Shown here: one piece after another, positions 25,228 to 34,574 of the stretch
Layout: the number at the start of each line of letters is the position of its first letter
How positions within the stretch are numbered: the first letter of the stretch is position 1
From: CALINB01 sp938045325
Lineage (GTDB): Bacteria > Pseudomonadota > Alphaproteobacteria > Rhodospirillales > CALINB01
Assembly (NCBI GenBank): GCA_038114465.1
Contig: JAYNQW010000007.1
Span: forward strand, 62,001 to 126,000
DNA: 64,000 nucleotides
Reading direction: 5' to 3'
Notes under the pieces: generated by a model
What the model was told of the DNA's origin: nothing
Database searches by the model: none
The model's input: only the letters and a program-made list of their open reading frames with translations
Made by a program: the position numbers and the translations under genes

Positions 25228-26588
25228 CCGATCCTCAAGTTGCCCTCCTCATGCTCGGCTCATTCGTACTAACGATCCTTTTGGGTTTTCCGATTTGCTT
25301 TACCCTGATCGGCATGGGCGTCGGTTTCGGTTATTACTATTATTACGATGCCGAGCGCATGGCGGAAATCGGCGTCTCTCTTTTCGACAATCAAGTATTC
25401 GACCTTTTGGTCAACCGGACGTACTCCGTCATCTCCAACGATATCCTGACCGCCGTGCCGATGTTCCTATTCATGGGCTACATCCTTGAGCGCGCAAACA
25501 TCATTGACCGGTTGTTTTTCAGCCTGCAGGCCGCCGCCCGTCACATGCCTGGGTCCATGGCCGTCGCCGCACTTGCCACCTGCGCGATGTTTTCGACAGC
25601 GACCGGCATCATCGGTGCCGTCGTCACGCTCATGGGTTTGCTCGCGTTTCCCGCCATGTTGAAAGCCCGTTACGACACCAGTTTCTCGGCAGGCGTCATT
25701 TGCGCCGGCGGCTGTCTCGGCATTCTCATTCCGCCAAGTATCATGCTGATCGTTTATTCCGTGGCTGCAGGCGTCTCACCAGTGAAACTCTACGCCGGCG
25801 CCTTGATTCCTGGCTTCATGCTTGCGGGCCTCTACATGATCTACGTCGTCGGGCGCACCATGATCAATCCGTCACTCGCGCCTAAGCCGAAAGAAGAGGA
25901 TGCCCGGGAAATTCTCGGCAACAGCGTCATATTATCCTTGCTCACATCCTTCTTCCCGCTGGCCGTTCTAATCCTTCTCGTGCTCGGTGCGATCCTCTTC
26001 GGTTGGGCGACGCCGACGGAAGCTGCCGCCACCGGCGTTATGGGCGCTATTCTTCTGGCGATTTGTTACCGCGCCATGACTTGGGACCGTTTACGCGAGT
26101 CGATCTATCTTACGGCGCGCACATCCGCCATGGTCTGTTGGCTCTTTATCGGGTCCTGGACGTTTTCGTCCGTGTTTGCCCTCCTTGGCGGACACAATTT
26201 GATTGAATCGTTCGTGCTTTCCCTGCAACTCTCGCCATTAACATTTCTGATCATGGCGCAACTCATCATCTTCCTGCTCGGCTGGCCGCTCGAGTGGTCG
26301 GAAATCATCATTATCTTCGTGCCGATCTTCCTGCCGATGCTACCGCACTTCGGCATCGATCCGTTATTCTTCGGCATTCTGGTTGCGCTAAACCTGCAGA
26401 CGTCTTTTCTGACGCCGCCAATGGCGATGTCGGCGTATTATCTCAAAGGGGTTGCTCCACCCCATGTGAAATTGATCGAGATCTTTAAAGGCTCGATGCC
26501 GTTCTTGATGATGGTCTTTCTCGCAATGATTATTTTGTACGTATTCCCGCAGATTGCCCTCTGGCTGCCGAAGGTCATCTATCAATAA
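25224..26588 (+). CDS. dctM: TRAP transporter large permease (DctM)
   Basis: 454 aa, about 12-13 transmembrane helices, full length for DctM/YiaN. Conserved blocks: MFLFMGYILERANIIDRLF, ATGIIGAVVTLMGLLAFP, CAGGCLGILIPPSIMLIVY and the C-terminal LNLQTSFLTPPMAMSAYYLKG. It carries out the Na+-coupled transport step. It overlaps dctQ by four bases and the following amidase by one base (TAATG), so transport and amide hydrolysis are translationally linked. Confidence 0.93.
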   Translation: MTDPQVALLMLGSFVLTILLGFPICFTLIGMGVGFGYYYYYDAERMAEIGVSLFDNQVFDLLVNRTYSVISNDILTAVPMFLFMGYILERANIIDRLFFSLQAAARHMPGSMAVAALATCAMFSTATGIIGAVVTLMGLLAFPAMLKARYDTSFSAGVICAGGCLGILIPPSIMLIVYSVAAGVSPVKLYAGALIPGFMLAGLYMIYVVGRTMINPSLAPKPKEEDAREILGNSVILSLLTSFFPLAVLILLVLGAILFGWATPTEAAATGVMGAILLAICYRAMTWDRLRESIYLTARTSAMVCWLFIGSWTFSSVFALLGGHNLIESFVLSLQLSPLTFLIMAQLIIFLLGWPLEWSEIIIIFVPIFLPMLPHFGIDPLFFGILVALNLQTSFLTPPMAMSAYYLKGVAPPHVKLIEIFKGSMPFLMMVFLAMIILYVFPQIALWLPKVIYQ

Positions 26589-27949
26589 TGACGAAAACCG
26601 ACGCGACATATGCTGATCTGAGTGCCGCCGATGCCGCAAGGCATTTGGCTGCAGGCGAATTGACTTCGGAAGAGTTGGTCAGGGCCTGCATCGAACGCAT
26701 CGAAGAAAAAGAGCCAACCGTACAGGCTTGGCAGGCGTTCGACCCCGAGTTCGCCCTGATGCAGGCCAAGGAAGCAGATCGTATCTGGGCCGCCCATGAA
26801 GCGATGGGCCCACTCCATGGCGTGCCCATCGGCATTAAGGACATAATCGACACCGTTAGTTTTCCGACTGAAAACGGCAGTGCATTACATGCCGGCCGCC
26901 AACCCATCGAGGATGCCTTCGTGGTATCGCTTTTACGTCAGGCGGGTGCCGTTATCATGGGAAAAACCGTGACCACGGAATTTGCAACTTATAAGCCCGG
27001 GAAAACCCGCAACCCGCATAACCCGGATCATACCCCCGGTGGCTCATCAAGCGGATCGGCGGCTGCCGTTGCGTGCGGTATGGTGCCCGCAGCCCTCGGT
27101 TCACAAACCAACGGTTCTGTAATCCGCCCCGCTTCCTATTGCGGCGTGTTTGGTTTCAAACCGAGCCACGGCCTGATTTCACGTACCGGTACGCTTGAAT
27201 TGTCACCCGCTCTCGACACCCTCGGCGTTCTCGCGCGTTCGATCGAAGATCTCGGCCTCGTGGCGTCTATTCTCATGGCCTATGACGCAAACGACCCGGA
27301 CATGCAGCCGCACGCGACCCCGACGCTTGCCGAGACAGCCTTATCCGAACCGCCGGTTGAACCGGATTTTGTTTTTATGAAAACCCCGGTGTGGGGCGAG
27401 CTCGAACAAACGGCGCAAGAAGCCTACGAAGAACTTAAGGATGCGTTGGGTCAACAGTGTACCGAGGACGAACTGCCGACACCGTTCGAGGACGCTTGGC
27501 GGTGGCATAAAACCATTATGCACGCCGATATTGCCTGCCGGTTCCATGGCCTCTATGAAGAAAACAAACTCGGTCTCAGCGAAAAATTCATCGAAATTAT
27601 CGAAAGCGGCCGCACGTTTTCCGCCGTCGATTATGTCGCCGCCCACGAATGGCGTGAACGGCTCAACCTCGGCATCAATGCGGTATTTGAAGAGTTCGAT
27701 GCCATTGTCACACCTGCCGTCACCGGCGAAGCGCCCAAAGGGATTGAGCGCACCGGCAGCCCCACCTGCAACACTCTATGGACCTATCTCGGCTTACCGT
27801 GTGTGACTTTGCCGTTGCTCGAAGGAGAAAACGGGCTACCCATCGGCGTTCAGCTTGTCGGTAAAAAGGGAAATGATGCCCGCTTACTACGCACCGCAAA
27901 ATGGCTCACGGATAAACTTGCGTCGGATTTGGAAGCGGAGGCGGCATAA
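26588..27949 (+). CDS. Amidase signature family hydrolase
   Basis: 453 aa with the Ser-cisSer-Lys triad: Lys in GVPIGIKDIID near 79, the cis-Ser and nucleophile in PGGSSSGSAAAVACG (about 148-162) and TNGSVIRPASYCG near 176. Members hydrolyse amides, including GatA-type glutaminases and aryl/alkyl amidases. It is not GatA by context: no gatB/C, and it is fused into a TRAP operon. The likely role is hydrolysis of an imported amide or carboxamide-containing acid. Confidence 0.88.
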   Translation: MTKTDATYADLSAADAARHLAAGELTSEELVRACIERIEEKEPTVQAWQAFDPEFALMQAKEADRIWAAHEAMGPLHGVPIGIKDIIDTVSFPTENGSALHAGRQPIEDAFVVSLLRQAGAVIMGKTVTTEFATYKPGKTRNPHNPDHTPGGSSSGSAAAVACGMVPAALGSQTNGSVIRPASYCGVFGFKPSHGLISRTGTLELSPALDTLGVLARSIEDLGLVASILMAYDANDPDMQPHATPTLAETALSEPPVEPDFVFMKTPVWGELEQTAQEAYEELKDALGQQCTEDELPTPFEDAWRWHKTIMHADIACRFHGLYEENKLGLSEKFIEIIESGRTFSAVDYVAAHEWRERLNLGINAVFEEFDAIVTPAVTGEAPKGIERTGSPTCNTLWTYLGLPCVTLPLLEGENGLPIGVQLVGKKGNDARLLRTAKWLTDKLASDLEAEAA

Positions 27950-28164
27950 TGATCAATAAAATTTTCGCTCCCTTTTCTCTCACCCTGCTTGCCGTATTTA
28001 TGGCGATCATCTTGATTTACGTGCCGCGCATCGAGCTCATCATTATCACCGTCGGGTGCGTTGCCATGGCGGCATACGATTTTTGGCGCTCGTTTCAACC
28101 CGGCGGCGATGCGTACGAAAACACCAACAATGATGCCGATAACGACCCGGCAACAAAACAATAG
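27949..28164 (+). CDS. Small two-helix membrane protein
   Basis: 71 aa with two hydrophobic helices (about 5-22 and 27-46) followed by an acidic Asn/Asp-rich tail. It overlaps the amidase stop by one base (TAATG) and closes the TRAP-amidase operon. The sequence is not recognised. It ends immediately beside the convergent xerD stop. It could be a small accessory subunit, but nothing in the sequence proves that. Confidence 0.6.
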   Translation: MINKIFAPFSLTLLAVFMAIILIYVPRIELIIITVGCVAMAAYDFWRSFQPGGDAYENTNNDADNDPATKQ

Positions 28165-29124
28165 TTATTTTTTTGTGTTTGCGAGCGGGTGATGGTTTTG
28201 CACCAACGCCTTTAAGCGCTCATCCAACACGTGCGTGTAAATTTGAGTCGTAGCGATATCGGCGTGCCCCAACAGCTGCTGCAAGGAACGTAAATCCGCA
28301 CCGTTTGCCAACAAATGAGATGCGAACGAATGGCGCAGTACATGCGGCGACACCCGCGCCGGATTGAGCCCAGCCTCGATAGCGAGTTCCTTGAGGATTT
28401 GCGCAAACCGTGCCCGCGTGAGGTGCCCTTGTTTGGCACGTGAAGGAAACAGCCATTTTGATTCCGGTTTGTTTTTTTTACTTTCGCTTATTTTGTAACC
28501 GGGAATAAATTGTGGACGCACATCCCGGTACTCGGCAATTGCCCGACTGGCCGGACCACCGAGCGGCACCATGCGTTCCTTACCGCCCTTGCCTCGAATG
28601 ACCAGCATTTGATCTTCCTGCGTTAAAGCGGTCATGGGCATGCCAACCAACTCCGAAACCCGCAAACCGGTCGCATATAAAATTTCGAGCAAGGCGCGCA
28701 AGCGGAAGCCCTCAGGGCCGCCATGGCCGTTCGCAGTTTCCAATAGGGTTTCGACTTCCGCTTCATTCAGATATTTCGGTAGCGGGCGGCCCAACCGCGG
28801 GCTGTCGATAGTTGTACACGGATTATCTTCACGCAGGCCTTCACTCACTAAAAATTTAAAAAACTGCCGCAATGCGGATAAATGCTGCGCACTTGTCCCC
28901 GGTGCCATGCCACGCGAGGATAACTGCGTAAAATATTTCCGGATCATCGGTGTGTCGGCTTTCTCCGGATCGCGCTTTCGCACCATCGTAAAAGCCGTGA
29001 AATTGGCAAGGTCGCGGCGATAGGATTCGAGTGTGTTGACCGCTGCGCCCCGTTCAGCAGCCAGCATATCGAGAAACATCTCGATGGTTCGCGATACGGT
29101 TAATTCGGTTTTACGGCGGCCCAT
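28165..29124 (-). CDS. xerD: Site-specific tyrosine recombinase XerD
   Basis: 319 aa from the ATG at 29124 (an in-frame TTG at 29142 gives six extra residues). N-terminal SAM-like core-binding domain to about residue 105. The catalytic residues are all present: Arg155 (ATGLRVSEL), Lys182 (KGGKERMVPL), His261 and Arg264 (HVLRHSF), His287 (LLGHADI), nucleophile Tyr296 (TQIYTHV). With XerC it resolves chromosome dimers at dif. A Lys/Asn-rich insertion of about 15 residues near 212-225 is longer than in E. coli. The gene is back to back with aroK-aroB, as in many alphaproteobacteria. Confidence 0.93.
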   Translation of the reverse strand: MGRRKTELTVSRTIEMFLDMLAAERGAAVNTLESYRRDLANFTAFTMVRKRDPEKADTPMIRKYFTQLSSRGMAPGTSAQHLSALRQFFKFLVSEGLREDNPCTTIDSPRLGRPLPKYLNEAEVETLLETANGHGGPEGFRLRALLEILYATGLRVSELVGMPMTALTQEDQMLVIRGKGGKERMVPLGGPASRAIAEYRDVRPQFIPGYKISESKKNKPESKWLFPSRAKQGHLTRARFAQILKELAIEAGLNPARVSPHVLRHSFASHLLANGADLRSLQQLLGHADIATTQIYTHVLDERLKALVQNHHPLANTKK

Positions 29125-29149
29125 AAGCTCAAGGCCTCTCAATTAAAAA

Positions 29150-30946
29150 TTAAATGCCCTCGGCGACGGCGGCCTCAATGGCAAGCAAACGAGCCTCTTT
29201 GGCCAACCCGATTTGCTCAAAGCTTTTCATGACATGGCTCAAGACGATCGGGTCTGCGTCGACTGTGCCGCTATTGCCAAGTGCCAGTAAATTTAACAGC
29301 AAGGCCTCACCGAAGCGCCCACTGTCCGACGCTTCCTGCATGCGATGCCAATAGGCCGGATGGGGCATGGCCACCGTAAGGCGCTGCGGCCCCTTCAAGA
29401 GCAATTCCCATATATCCTTCGGCACCGGATCACCGAGAGATTCGAACAACGTAAATAATAAAGCGGCTTTCTCGCGCGCACCCTCTTTACTTTTGATGCC
29501 TTGCCACCAGGATTCCAACTCTTGCAAATTCCAGCCCTGAGCCTGGTGCGACCCGGAAAGGCGCGCCAACGGCATTAAGTTCGCCAACATACCCTGGGCC
29601 GCCTTACTAAAGAGGGCGCTGGCCCGGATCGCTGAAAACCAAACCCGGACGGCGTCTTCATTTTTCAAGATCAAAAATGCCCGGATCGATTCCGGAGCGA
29701 ACCATAAAAGTTCATTCGACGGAGTGATGGTTTTCAAAATCGGCTCAAACACGCGCACCGTCGAAAGATAGCGGCCGCCCTGACGTGCCAAGGACATCGC
29801 TTTAGCGACCGCCTCGGCTTTGGCATGAGCGACAGTTTGCACGAGGGCCGTTCGATATAATAGCGCACGGCTTAGCGGTCCGCTTTCCGCCTCGGCCTTG
29901 CTGAGCGGATTTGCGAGCTCTTCTTCGGTGAACACGATACTGGTATAGAGTTGGCGAAGCGTATCCGTTTTTAACGCCCCTGCCGCTTCGGCCCGCTCGG
30001 CCGCTTCAAGGCGAATTTTAACGGATGCATTAGGACTGACGGCAATGGTTCTTAAGATCACCGGTTTATTTGAGGAAACCACATCGGCCGGCAGTTGCGC
30101 CTTGGCGACACGCGCCATCGCTAAATGCAAGGGCGTCGGTTGCGGCATATTTTTTATTTTTACCGCCTGGCCACCGGCAAGCGCATCGACGATCGAAAAG
30201 AAAACTTCGTCCTTTTCGCCGAGTTCGCGCAACAATGATACACCAAGCTGCGCTTTTCCTTTTTCACCGGCCAAAGCCTGACAAAAAATAAACATTTTTT
30301 GCCAATACACGTCATTTTGAGCGGCAATTTGCCGGGTGGCCAAGGCACAGGCCCGCGCATTATCGTTCGACAGCAACCGCAGGTCCGCTTCGGCACGCGC
30401 AACTTGCGGAAACTGATGCCGTGCCGGCGTCACGTTAAGCAACGCATTCGCCGACTTTAAATCACCCATTTCCGTGAGCAGCTGAATACGTAGCGCAACC
30501 AAACTGCCGGGCTTCGATTGTCCCCGTTCAAGGGCTGCCCGAGTTAATAACAACCGCTGCATCAACCGGCGCATAACATCGGATGCTGCATTGACCGGCA
30601 GGCGTTTCATCATCCGGTCAATAGACCAACGGCTGATACCTTCCCATATTGTCGGTTTAAAACCGCCCTCTTCTTCAGTTAGTGTTCCAACCGTATCGGG
30701 ATCAATAACCGTGAGCGTGTCGACTTGAACTTCTTGACCGCTAATGCGCGATCGCGCCGCGCCGCCAGTTGCCGGTTCTTGTGATTCATCTGATTCGCTT
30801 TGCGAGGGGTTTAACCGAACCGGTCCCTGCTCCGAAGCCGGATCATCCTGCGCGATGGCAATACTGGCGGTCATCACGCCGGACGCCGTGAGAAAAACCA
30901 GCAGGCAACAGCGGGCTAAAAAAGAATTAGCGGGGTAAACGGTCAT
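29150..30946 (-). CDS. Exported alpha-helical repeat protein, function unknown
   Basis: 598 aa from the ATG at 30946, the first start giving a clean Sec signal (LARCCLLVFLTASGVMTASIAIAQ). A low-complexity Ser/Glu linker follows (about 30-75). The rest is almost entirely helical, rich in Ala/Leu with TPR-like spacing (ALLNVTPARHQFPQVARAEADL), suggesting a periplasmic solenoid. The start lies inside the 3' end of a 46-aa gene, and xerD follows by 25 bases. No enzyme motif is visible. It may act in cell-envelope or division processes given the xerD link; that is inference. Confidence 0.7.
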   Translation of the reverse strand: MTVYPANSFLARCCLLVFLTASGVMTASIAIAQDDPASEQGPVRLNPSQSESDESQEPATGGAARSRISGQEVQVDTLTVIDPDTVGTLTEEEGGFKPTIWEGISRWSIDRMMKRLPVNAASDVMRRLMQRLLLTRAALERGQSKPGSLVALRIQLLTEMGDLKSANALLNVTPARHQFPQVARAEADLRLLSNDNARACALATRQIAAQNDVYWQKMFIFCQALAGEKGKAQLGVSLLRELGEKDEVFFSIVDALAGGQAVKIKNMPQPTPLHLAMARVAKAQLPADVVSSNKPVILRTIAVSPNASVKIRLEAAERAEAAGALKTDTLRQLYTSIVFTEEELANPLSKAEAESGPLSRALLYRTALVQTVAHAKAEAVAKAMSLARQGGRYLSTVRVFEPILKTITPSNELLWFAPESIRAFLILKNEDAVRVWFSAIRASALFSKAAQGMLANLMPLARLSGSHQAQGWNLQELESWWQGIKSKEGAREKAALLFTLFESLGDPVPKDIWELLLKGPQRLTVAMPHPAYWHRMQEASDSGRFGEALLLNLLALGNSGTVDADPIVLSHVMKSFEQIGLAKEARLLAIEAAVAEGI

Positions 30947-31067
30947 CGGGAATGACTTTTTCAATTTTTGCGATCGGCGCGGGAATATCCCAGGCTGCCA
31001 GGAAAACGGCTCCTCCGACAAATATGACGAGCAAAAGCAGCAATACGATTTTGGAGAGACTTCTCAT
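30927..31067 (-). CDS. 46-aa single-pass membrane peptide upstream of the helical repeat protein
   Basis: A short gene with one transmembrane helix (about residues 6-25, LSKIVLLLLLVIFVGGAVFL) followed by a short polar tail (WDIPAPIAKIEKVIPDDRLPR). Its last 20 bases overlap the start of the exported helical protein in another frame, so the two are probably translationally coupled. The clear TM helix, the gap-free coupling and protein-like codon pattern support a real gene. Function unknown. Confidence 0.65.
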   Translation of the reverse strand: MRSLSKIVLLLLLVIFVGGAVFLAAWDIPAPIAKIEKVIPDDRLPR

Positions 31068-31299
31068 ACGAGTGGCAGCCTATGCGGGAATGATTAAAAC
31101 AGCGCTAATAAACGAATGCGAGGAGTTGTAATGTGCCAAGACGACATCGCCAAGGGATTATGCTAGTTTTCAATTGTGACAATTTTTTGGCAGTTTATCG
31201 GCTTGTATCAAGGCTTTCAACGGCTCGCCTTGGAGGCACGCCTACTGTTTTCGGCACGATCTGCCCAAGATTCGCGTGTAATATGACCCAGGACCGGCC

Positions 31300-31848
31300 A
31301 TGGAACAAAAATTAATGATAGACCGGCCCCTCATTCTGGTTGGTTTGATGGGTGCGGGAAAGACCAGCGTCGGGCGCCGCTTGGCCAAGCGCTTGAACCT
31401 GCCTTTCTGTGATGCCGATGAAGAAATCGTCAAAGCCGCAGGCTGCTCTATTGAGGATATCTTTGAACTCTATGGCGAAGGGGCATTTCGCGATGGTGAA
31501 CGTAAGGTCATCATACGCCTGTTGGACAAATCTCCTAAGGTGTTGGCGACGGGCGGCGGCGCCTTCATCGACGATACCGCCCGCAAAGCCATCAAGGAAA
31601 ACGGCATTTCGATTTGGTTGCGCGTACCCCTTGATACATTGGTCATGCGAACCGAAAACCGCGGCGGGCGGCCACTATTGAAAGATCAAGACGTTCCCGC
31701 GACATTGAAAACTTTAATGGAAAAGAGATATCCCATATATGAAACGGCGGATATCGTAATTGACGCCGTCGGCGACACACCGGACGACACCGCTGAAGCC
31801 ATTATCAAAGAGCTGGAACGCTATTTAAGCCAATCAAGGACTCAGTAA
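31300..31848 (+). CDS. aroK: Shikimate kinase
   Basis: 182 aa. P-loop GLMGAGKTSVGRRLA at about 12-26, DADEEIVKAAG (shikimate-binding Asp) near 36, FRDGERK with the Arg that contacts shikimate near 62, and ATGGGAFID near 82. The lid Arg lies in NRGGRPLL near 120. It phosphorylates shikimate in chorismate synthesis. aroB follows 11 bases later. AGGA lies upstream of the ATG. Confidence 0.95.
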   Translation: MEQKLMIDRPLILVGLMGAGKTSVGRRLAKRLNLPFCDADEEIVKAAGCSIEDIFELYGEGAFRDGERKVIIRLLDKSPKVLATGGGAFIDDTARKAIKENGISIWLRVPLDTLVMRTENRGGRPLLKDQDVPATLKTLMEKRYPIYETADIVIDAVGDTPDDTAEAIIKELERYLSQSRTQ

Positions 31849-31859
31849 CGGAACAAATT

Positions 31860-33011
31860 ATGACGAACGCGCCTTCAAAAACTGTATCGAACTCAAACGG
31901 TCATACCGTTACCGTCCGTGTCGATCTCGGCGAGCGCAGTTACGATATTTTGATTGGTGAGAATTTATTGGATAACGCCGGTGCGGTTATTACCGAAATT
32001 CTTCGTCAGCCCCGCGTCATCGTGATTACCGACAGCAATGTTGCCTCTTTACATCTGCCTGCTTTGGAGACGTCTTTGTCTAAAGCCGGGATCGAGACTC
32101 ATAGCATTATCCTGCCGGCCGGCGAACAAACCAAAGATTTTGCACATCTCGCCGGCCTCTTGGATCAATGCCTCGATGCCCGTATTGCCCGAGACACCAC
32201 ATTGATTGCATTGGGTGGCGGCGTGATTGGCGATATTACCGGTTTTGCCGCGGCCATCGCTTTACGCGGGATCGATTTTATTCAGATCCCGACAACCTTG
32301 CTTGCCCAAGTCGACAGCTCCGTCGGCGGCAAAACCGGTATCAACACCAAGCACGGCAAGAACCTCGTCGGTGCTTTTCATCAACCGGCCCTCGTGCTGG
32401 CCGATGTTGCGACACTTGATACGTTGCCCGAACGGGAAATTCGGGCCGGATACGGCGAAGTCGTGAAATACGGATTGATCAATGATGCCCCGTTTTTTAA
32501 TTGGCTCGAAAAGAACGGTCCCGCCCTATGCAATGGCGAGCACGCCGCCCGCATTCAAGCTGTCGAAACATGCTGCCGGGCAAAAGCCGCTATCGTGGCC
32601 GCCGATGAACACGAATCCGGCCAACGCGCCTTGCTGAATTTAGGGCATACCTTCGGCCATGCTTTTGAAGCCGAGAGCGGTTATTCCGATAAGCTCTTAC
32701 ATGGTGAGGCCGTCGCCATCGGCATGGTCATGGCATTCTCGCTTTCCGGCAAGCTCGGTCTTTGCAACGATGAAGAGACGGCGCGTATCGCGGCACATTT
32801 AAAGGCCGTCAACCTGCCGGCATCGTTGTCAGGCATCGCCGAGCCCTCATGGACACCTGCGCGGCTTTTATCTCATATGAGCCAAGACAAAAAAGTGCTG
32901 GCTGGACAATTAACGTTTATTCTGGCTCGCCGTATCGGCGAAGCCTTTATCAGCCGGGATGTAAAACCCGAAACGGTCCAATCCCTTCTTGAAGAGGCAT
33001 TGGCGGCTTAA
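31860..33011 (+). CDS. aroB: 3-dehydroquinate synthase
   Basis: 383 aa. NAD-binding and active-site blocks are all seen: PAGEQTKDFAHL, ALGGGVIGDITGFAAA, PTTLLAQVDSSVGGKTGIN, GYGEVVKYGLI, NLGHTFGHAFE and the metal-ligand HGEAVAIGM. It converts DAHP to 3-dehydroquinate using a divalent metal. An N-terminal extension of about 18 residues precedes the core. It forms an operon with aroK. Confidence 0.97.
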   Translation: MTNAPSKTVSNSNGHTVTVRVDLGERSYDILIGENLLDNAGAVITEILRQPRVIVITDSNVASLHLPALETSLSKAGIETHSIILPAGEQTKDFAHLAGLLDQCLDARIARDTTLIALGGGVIGDITGFAAAIALRGIDFIQIPTTLLAQVDSSVGGKTGINTKHGKNLVGAFHQPALVLADVATLDTLPEREIRAGYGEVVKYGLINDAPFFNWLEKNGPALCNGEHAARIQAVETCCRAKAAIVAADEHESGQRALLNLGHTFGHAFEAESGYSDKLLHGEAVAIGMVMAFSLSGKLGLCNDEETARIAAHLKAVNLPASLSGIAEPSWTPARLLSHMSQDKKVLAGQLTFILARRIGEAFISRDVKPETVQSLLEEALAA

Positions 33012-33089
33012 TGCATTGAAGCCCTATGCGCGGTTGCCCGCTTTCTTTAAAATACCGTTTGCTCGCATATTAAATTGGGAGTTAGGCCC

Positions 33090-33542
33090 ATGATGAACCT
33101 GCGGATTATTCCTGATGTTGTCGAGGAATCAACAATCCATGGCTTGAGAGACAATGACTCCGTTCTCGATGGTGCCAACCTTATGGACCGGCACGACATT
33201 AGTGCGGTCGTCATCTTCGATGAGGATGGCAAATTAACGGGTATCGTTACAGAGCGTGATTTGGCCCGGCGTGTCCTTGCCGACGGCCTCGATCCTGAGA
33301 CCACGCCGCTAAGCGATGTCATGACCGACAACCCTGACACCTTATCGCCGGATGATGCCGTGTATGATGCCCTGGAACTCATGCGAACGCGCCGATATCG
33401 CCACCTACCCGTAGTCAAAGAGAGTAAAATCGTCGCGATGGTTTCAATTCGGGATTTATATGAATCGGTTCAAGATGCCCTCGAACAGAGCATGCGCGAA
33501 ACCGAAGCTCTCGTCTTTTCCGGCGATAACAACAATCAATAA
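33090..33542 (+). CDS. Tandem CBS-domain protein
   Basis: 150 aa from the ATG at 33090 (GGGAG upstream). It consists of two CBS motifs in tandem, the first around 20-75 (GANLMDRHDISAVVIFDEDGKLTGIVTERDLARR) and the second around 85-135 (DAVYDALELMRTRRYRHLPVV). Such stand-alone Bateman modules bind adenine nucleotides and regulate a partner. The usual neighbour of aroB in related genomes is a HlyC/CorC protein that also contains CBS domains. This protein has no transporter part. Partner unknown. Confidence 0.85.
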   Translation: MMNLRIIPDVVEESTIHGLRDNDSVLDGANLMDRHDISAVVIFDEDGKLTGIVTERDLARRVLADGLDPETTPLSDVMTDNPDTLSPDDAVYDALELMRTRRYRHLPVVKESKIVAMVSIRDLYESVQDALEQSMRETEALVFSGDNNNQ

Positions 33543-33553
33543 AGGAACCGTCT

Positions 33554-34114
33554 ATGCCTCTTTCAACACCCGTGCCACGCAAACATCTTCATTCCAGAAA
33601 TATCGAATGCAAAGGGTATGAACGTGAAGATGGCTTGTGGGATATTGAAGCGCACCTTGTCGACAGTAAGACCTATACTTTTGAAAATAAGGAACGGGGA
33701 ACGATTGCCAGCGGCGATCCGGTCCATGACATGTGGATCCGCCTAACCGTCGATGAAGAGCTCACAATTCAAAAGGCCGAAGCCACGACCGATAAGGGGC
33801 CGTTTTCAATTTGCCGCGACGTGAATACTCAATTCAAATTGTTGGAAGGCTTGCAAATTGCACCAGGCTGGCGAAAAGCCGTCTTCGGCAAAATGGGCGG
33901 CACCCAAGGCTGCACGCATTTAAACGATCTTTTGATCGGCCCCTTGGCGGTGGCTGCATTCCACACAGTCAGCGCGGCTCGGGCCAAACGCAAGGAAAGC
34001 GCCGGGCCCAATCAAAAACCCGCCCTACTTGATTCTTGTCATGCTTTTGCCAGCGACGGGCCGGTCGTGAAACGTGAATGGCCCGAGTTTTACCAGGGCG
34101 AAAACGCCAATTAA
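33554..34114 (+). CDS. DUF2889 domain protein
   Basis: 186 aa that fits DUF2889 throughout: HSRNIECKGYEREDGLWDIEAHL near the N-terminus, GDPVHDMWIRLTVDE near 60, and GTQGCTHLNDLL near 118. The strictly placed Cys and His in the last block suggest a metal or redox site. Function is unknown; the domain is often found near degradation genes for aromatic or other organic acids. It follows the CBS gene by 11 bases. Confidence 0.8.
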   Translation: MPLSTPVPRKHLHSRNIECKGYEREDGLWDIEAHLVDSKTYTFENKERGTIASGDPVHDMWIRLTVDEELTIQKAEATTDKGPFSICRDVNTQFKLLEGLQIAPGWRKAVFGKMGGTQGCTHLNDLLIGPLAVAAFHTVSAARAKRKESAGPNQKPALLDSCHAFASDGPVVKREWPEFYQGENAN

Positions 34115-34138
34115 TCGAACGAAAAATCGGAAATGAAC

Positions 34139-34417
34139 TTAGCGCTCGTTGATTTTGTTCGCTAAATTTCCGTGTGCCGCTTTGCTGTGACCTTGTTCGG
34201 TTGACGCTTCACGAAAGTAGATTAAGGCAAATGTTCGAACCGCCGAAGTTCGGCTTGATTTATTTCGAAGCGTTTCGATGTAACTGCAAAGTTGATGCAG
34301 GTTTACATTTTCCCGTTTGCAAATTTCATCGAGCGAGTCCCAAACCTGTTGCTCCAAACGGAGGCTGGTACGGTTTCCGCGTATCGTCACATTGCGGCTT
34401 ATAAGAGCACTGATCAT
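34139..34417 (-). CDS. Ribbon-helix-helix (RHH_4-type) transcriptional regulator
   Basis: 92 aa. The short N-terminal beta strand and two helices (NVTIRGNRTSLRLEQQVWDSLDEICKREN) are followed by LCSYIETLR and SAVRTFALIYFREA, the pattern of the alphaproteobacterial RHH_4 family. RHH proteins dimerise and bind direct or inverted repeats through the strand. The upstream 200 bases are AT-rich and hold repeats and a candidate promoter, so autoregulation is plausible. Convergent with DUF2889. Confidence 0.8.
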   Translation of the reverse strand: MISALISRNVTIRGNRTSLRLEQQVWDSLDEICKRENVNLHQLCSYIETLRNKSSRTSAVRTFALIYFREASTEQGHSKAAHGNLANKINER

Positions 34418-34521
34418 TTACGTCCCCAAGTCTTGCTACTTTAAAGAGCATTATTATTTGGACGAGGTAAACTAACCACTCTCGTAAACCACTGCAATAT
34501 TGTTTTTTTTAGAACGCTAAA

Positions 34522-34537
34522 CAACTATTAGTAGTTG
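34522..34537. promoter_or_regulatory. Inverted repeat CAACTA-TTAG-TAGTTG in the RHH upstream region
   Basis: A perfect six-base inverted repeat with a four-base spacer, lying 105-120 bases before the RHH start codon. Nearby, AGTGGTT occurs twice in direct repeat on the minus strand. It could be an operator for the RHH protein or the 3' hairpin of the SDR transcript, which ends 90 bases away. The sequence alone does not decide. Confidence 0.4.
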
Positions 34538-34574
34538 GTTGTCAAAAAAATTATTAGAACTTTGCATACGCATG

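Noticed and set aside
28165..29124. Mobile-element integrase
   Set aside because: The protein has the XerD layout and sits back to back with aroK-aroB, so it is the chromosomal XerD and not a phage integrase.
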